Positions 62,065 through 64,000 of a stretch of DNA of 64,000 bases are shown piece after piece (the stretch's first letter is position 1; the number at the start of each line of letters is the position of its first letter). Position numbers and translations under genes: made by a program. The DNA is taken from NCBI GenBank assembly GCA_022842725.1, contig JALHOZ010000008.1:95362-159361 (forward strand). The letters run 5' to 3'. The notes under the pieces are model-generated. The model was not told the DNA's origin. It searched no databases and worked only from the letters and a program-made list of their open reading frames with translations. Source of the DNA: Saprospiraceae bacterium (GTDB lineage Bacteria > Bacteroidota > Bacteroidia > Chitinophagales > Saprospiraceae).

Positions 62065-62269
62065 TAGGGTCTGCTGAAAAACACAAAAAATATTTATAAT
62101 CAATATCTTATGTTCAATTTTCATACATGTATGAGCAATGCCTTTACAGTAATAATTTTAAATATTGTTTTGTTAGCCAGCAATAAACCATCTTCTGCGT
62201 TAATGGCAAATCGTCCCGAAAGCTTTCGGGATGAATCTGATTCATTGCTGACTTTTTCAGCCGACCCTA
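62065..62269. mobile_element. MITE-like element with 17-bp terminal inverted repeats
   Basis: TAGGGTCTGCTGAAAAA (62065-62081) faces TTTTTCAGCCGACCCTA (62253-62269), 16 of 17 bases complementary. A TA at each outer end suggests a TA target duplication, as for IS630/mariner-type elements. The 205 bp between hold no transposase and include a perfect palindrome TCCCGAAAGCTTTCGGGA (62214-62231). The right end overlaps the stop codon of the last gene. It is probably a deletion derivative mobilised in trans. Confidence 0.65.
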
Positions 62270-64000
62270 TTTATTCCAATATAACTTGAGGGTTCGGTTT
62301 TTTACTCCATTTTGTAAGGTGATAAAATACATACCTGAAGATGCACTTTCCATGGATATCCACTGCTGAAGTCCGGAAAAATCCATGTTTGCCTGCTGAC
62401 GGCCCAACACATCATACATTATAATTTGTACTTTTTGGGTGATTGCTTCATTTGACTGAATCAGGATGCCACCAGCAGTCATGGTTGCCCGGATGTTATT
62501 AAGTCCTTCATCTTCCGTAGACGTAAAACATAAAGGCGTCGTAAATGTAAAGTCCTCTACACAATCTATATCATTGTCTGAAACTAATATTTTATACACA
62601 GTTTCAGGTGACAGTTGTCGGATGATCAACGGAAGGTCTACGTACTGATATTGGCCGCGGGTTTCACCATTCAGCTTCAGGGTAAACGATGATGATGTGT
62701 TTTGATGGTCGAAATTTACACGAACATCCACTTTGCCATCCAGACAATCGGAAGCTTCAATTCTGATATTACTGATCTCACATCCTTCATTACAACAAAC
62801 AGGTTCAGGCAAACCGAATTCTGTTGCACAATCGGGTTTTTGGTTGTCTTTGATCAGAAATGAATATTTTGTCACACAATTTCCTTCGAAAGGACCGATT
62901 TTGTAAGAAGCCAAACCGTAATCAAAGGTCGAAACGATTGCGCCGGATCTGAAAACTTTGAAACCCTGATTGCCCGGATTGACTGCTTTCAGTTTAAAAA
63001 AGATATAAAATGTTCCGTCTTCCAGACAGTCACCGATTTCATAAGATAAAACATCCAGATTGCAGTCGTCATTGTTTTCGGCTTTACATTCAAACACATA
63101 AGTCCTTTCTTTCCTACAGTTTTCATTCGGAAGCGATACTATTTTGAAATTAACGGATTGTGTGTTGAAGGTTATATTATCGATATACAACGGCAATTGG
63201 TTAACCATGAAATCACCGATTTTTTGACCGTTGGCCCAAAGTCCGAATAACGCTGTCGGTGGCAGGTTGTGTTCAAAATTGATGGTATATCCGGTCAGTG
63301 TGGTGCCATCACAATCTTCGGTGACAGACACTTCGCGGATGAAACAATCCTCATTGTCATTACAACAAACCGCTTCTTCAAGGGTATAGGTTTTTTTACA
63401 ATCCGGAAAAGCCACGTCCTGGATAAAAAACGAATATTTGGTCGTACAATCTCCCTCAAAAGGTCCCATATTGTACAATGTCCCGCCATATTCATACACT
63501 TTTGTAAAGTCGCCGTTGTCAGATACGATTCTGAAACCCTGATTACCTGTATTATCATGTTCTACCCTGAAGTATATGATAAACTTTCCCTCTTCATTAC
63601 AATCAGAAAGGAAATATTCGCTGATTTTTACAGAACACGGTGCCGTTTCTTCCGGGACACAATCAAAAGTGTATACTTTGACCCTACGGCAGGCTTCATC
63701 TCCGGCATCAACGACCCTGAATTCAACCAATGGAAAATCGAATGGAAATTCATTTATTGTCAGAGGAAGATCTGAATATAAAAAGGGTCCGAGTTTTTTA
63801 CTGTTGGCCCAAAGATAAAAGGAGGAGGAACCTTCCTGGTTATGATCGAAGTTCACAACAAATGATACCAAAATACTGTCGTTACAATTTTCTGTGATAG
63901 AAATTTCTCCGATTTCACAAGGTCGTTCGCAACAAAAAGGTTCTTCAAATACGATTTCTCTCCTGCAATTTTCCATTTCTCTGTCGATGACGACAAATTC
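62267..64000 (-). CDS. Modular Cys-rich surface protein with T9SS type A sorting domain (5' end outside the window)
   Basis: The frame is open from the window edge to TAG at 62267-62269; 577 residues are seen. It has one partial and five full modules of roughly 90-105 residues, each with a Cys pair at the start, D-C or N-C in a short loop, an F-x-x-x-F-x-H-x or F-x-Y-G strand, and C-C at the end of alternate modules. Two kinds alternate: one with L-W-A-N-x-x-K-x-G, the other with G-P-F-E-G-x-C-x-T-K-Y-S-F. The C-terminal 80 residues, with I-M-Y-D-V-L-G-R and G-M-Y-F-I-T-L and a K-L-Y-W-N-K end, form a type A sorting domain. The stop codon lies inside a MITE-like end. Confidence 0.85.
   Translation of the reverse strand, partial: EFVVIDREMENCRREIVFEEPFCCERPCEIGEISITENCNDSILVSFVVNFDHNQEGSSSFYLWANSKKLGPFLYSDLPLTINEFPFDFPLVEFRVVDAGDEACRRVKVYTFDCVPEETAPCSVKISEYFLSDCNEEGKFIIYFRVEHDNTGNQGFRIVSDNGDFTKVYEYGGTLYNMGPFEGDCTTKYSFFIQDVAFPDCKKTYTLEEAVCCNDNEDCFIREVSVTEDCDGTTLTGYTINFEHNLPPTALFGLWANGQKIGDFMVNQLPLYIDNITFNTQSVNFKIVSLPNENCRKERTYVFECKAENNDDCNLDVLSYEIGDCLEDGTFYIFFKLKAVNPGNQGFKVFRSGAIVSTFDYGLASYKIGPFEGNCVTKYSFLIKDNQKPDCATEFGLPEPVCCNEGCEISNIRIEASDCLDGKVDVRVNFDHQNTSSSFTLKLNGETRGQYQYVDLPLIIRQLSPETVYKILVSDNDIDCVEDFTFTTPLCFTSTEDEGLNNIRATMTAGGILIQSNEAITQKVQIIMYDVLGRQQANMDFSGLQQWISMESASSGMYFITLQNGVKNRTLKLYWNK

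Noticed and set aside
63269..63775. Plus-strand 168-residue frame at the right edge
   Set aside because: Antisense to the modular Cys-rich protein, whose repeats and sorting domain are clear.

Overview
The window looks like a chromosomal segment of a Bacteroidota bacterium, most likely from the Saprospirales or a related gliding lineage. The grounds are low GC, very large secreted proteins ending in type IX secretion (T9SS) sorting domains of both type A and type B (CHU_C), a PorP/SprF partner gene next to a type B cargo, SprB-like repeats, and recurrent promoters of the Bacteroidota -7 form TAnnTTTG. Everything here is read by eye; no database search was run.

Layout. 1-1.8 kb: the 5' part of ubiD and a DUF3089 hydrolase lipoprotein, both minus strand. 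1.9-2.3 kb: a candidate small RNA that resembles a second one at 28.0-28.2 kb. 2.7-13.7 kb: a giant cell-surface protein gene split by one in-frame TAA; it carries 18 tandem modules of about 84 residues (some freshly duplicated), six Cys-bracketed modules, SprB repeats and a CHU_C domain. 13.9-19.4 kb: a JmjC-like hydroxylase and metallophosphoesterase pair, a PepSY-like lipoprotein, an ECF sigma factor with a membrane/beta-barrel partner, and a CBS-domain pair. 19.4-28 kb: a minus-strand housekeeping run (pheT, a coiled-coil gene, zapA, rny, cysS, an M28 peptidase), then an Omp28-like secreted protein downstream under its own promoter. 28-35 kb: a methyltransferase, YceI, pirin, a Crp/Fnr regulator, an RsmF-like rRNA methylase, a sirtuin and the NAD(P)H-hydrate repair enzyme.

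35.3-42.2 kb: a 1962-residue zincin metalloprotease with Ig-like repeats and CHU_C, followed by PorP/SprF, which is a compact T9SS cargo and partner unit. 42-50.7 kb: a thioredoxin-like lipoprotein, a GT-C-like membrane protein, bestrophin, a CXXCH lipoprotein, a VWA-like membrane protein and a conserved exported protein. 50.7-54.6 kb: ABC exporter, folC and ubiX (partner of the ubiD at the left edge), then tRNA-Leu(GAG). 54.9-64 kb: an SDR reductase, an S1 protease with a structured leader, a second T9SS type A protein, a candidate ncRNA, a 0.2 kb MITE-like element, and a type A surface protein cut by the window end whose modules resemble those in the giant protein.

Most worth following up: the paired small-RNA candidates, the stop codon splitting the giant adhesin, the MITE that supplies a stop codon to the last gene, and the leader upstream of the S1 protease with two mutually exclusive folds.
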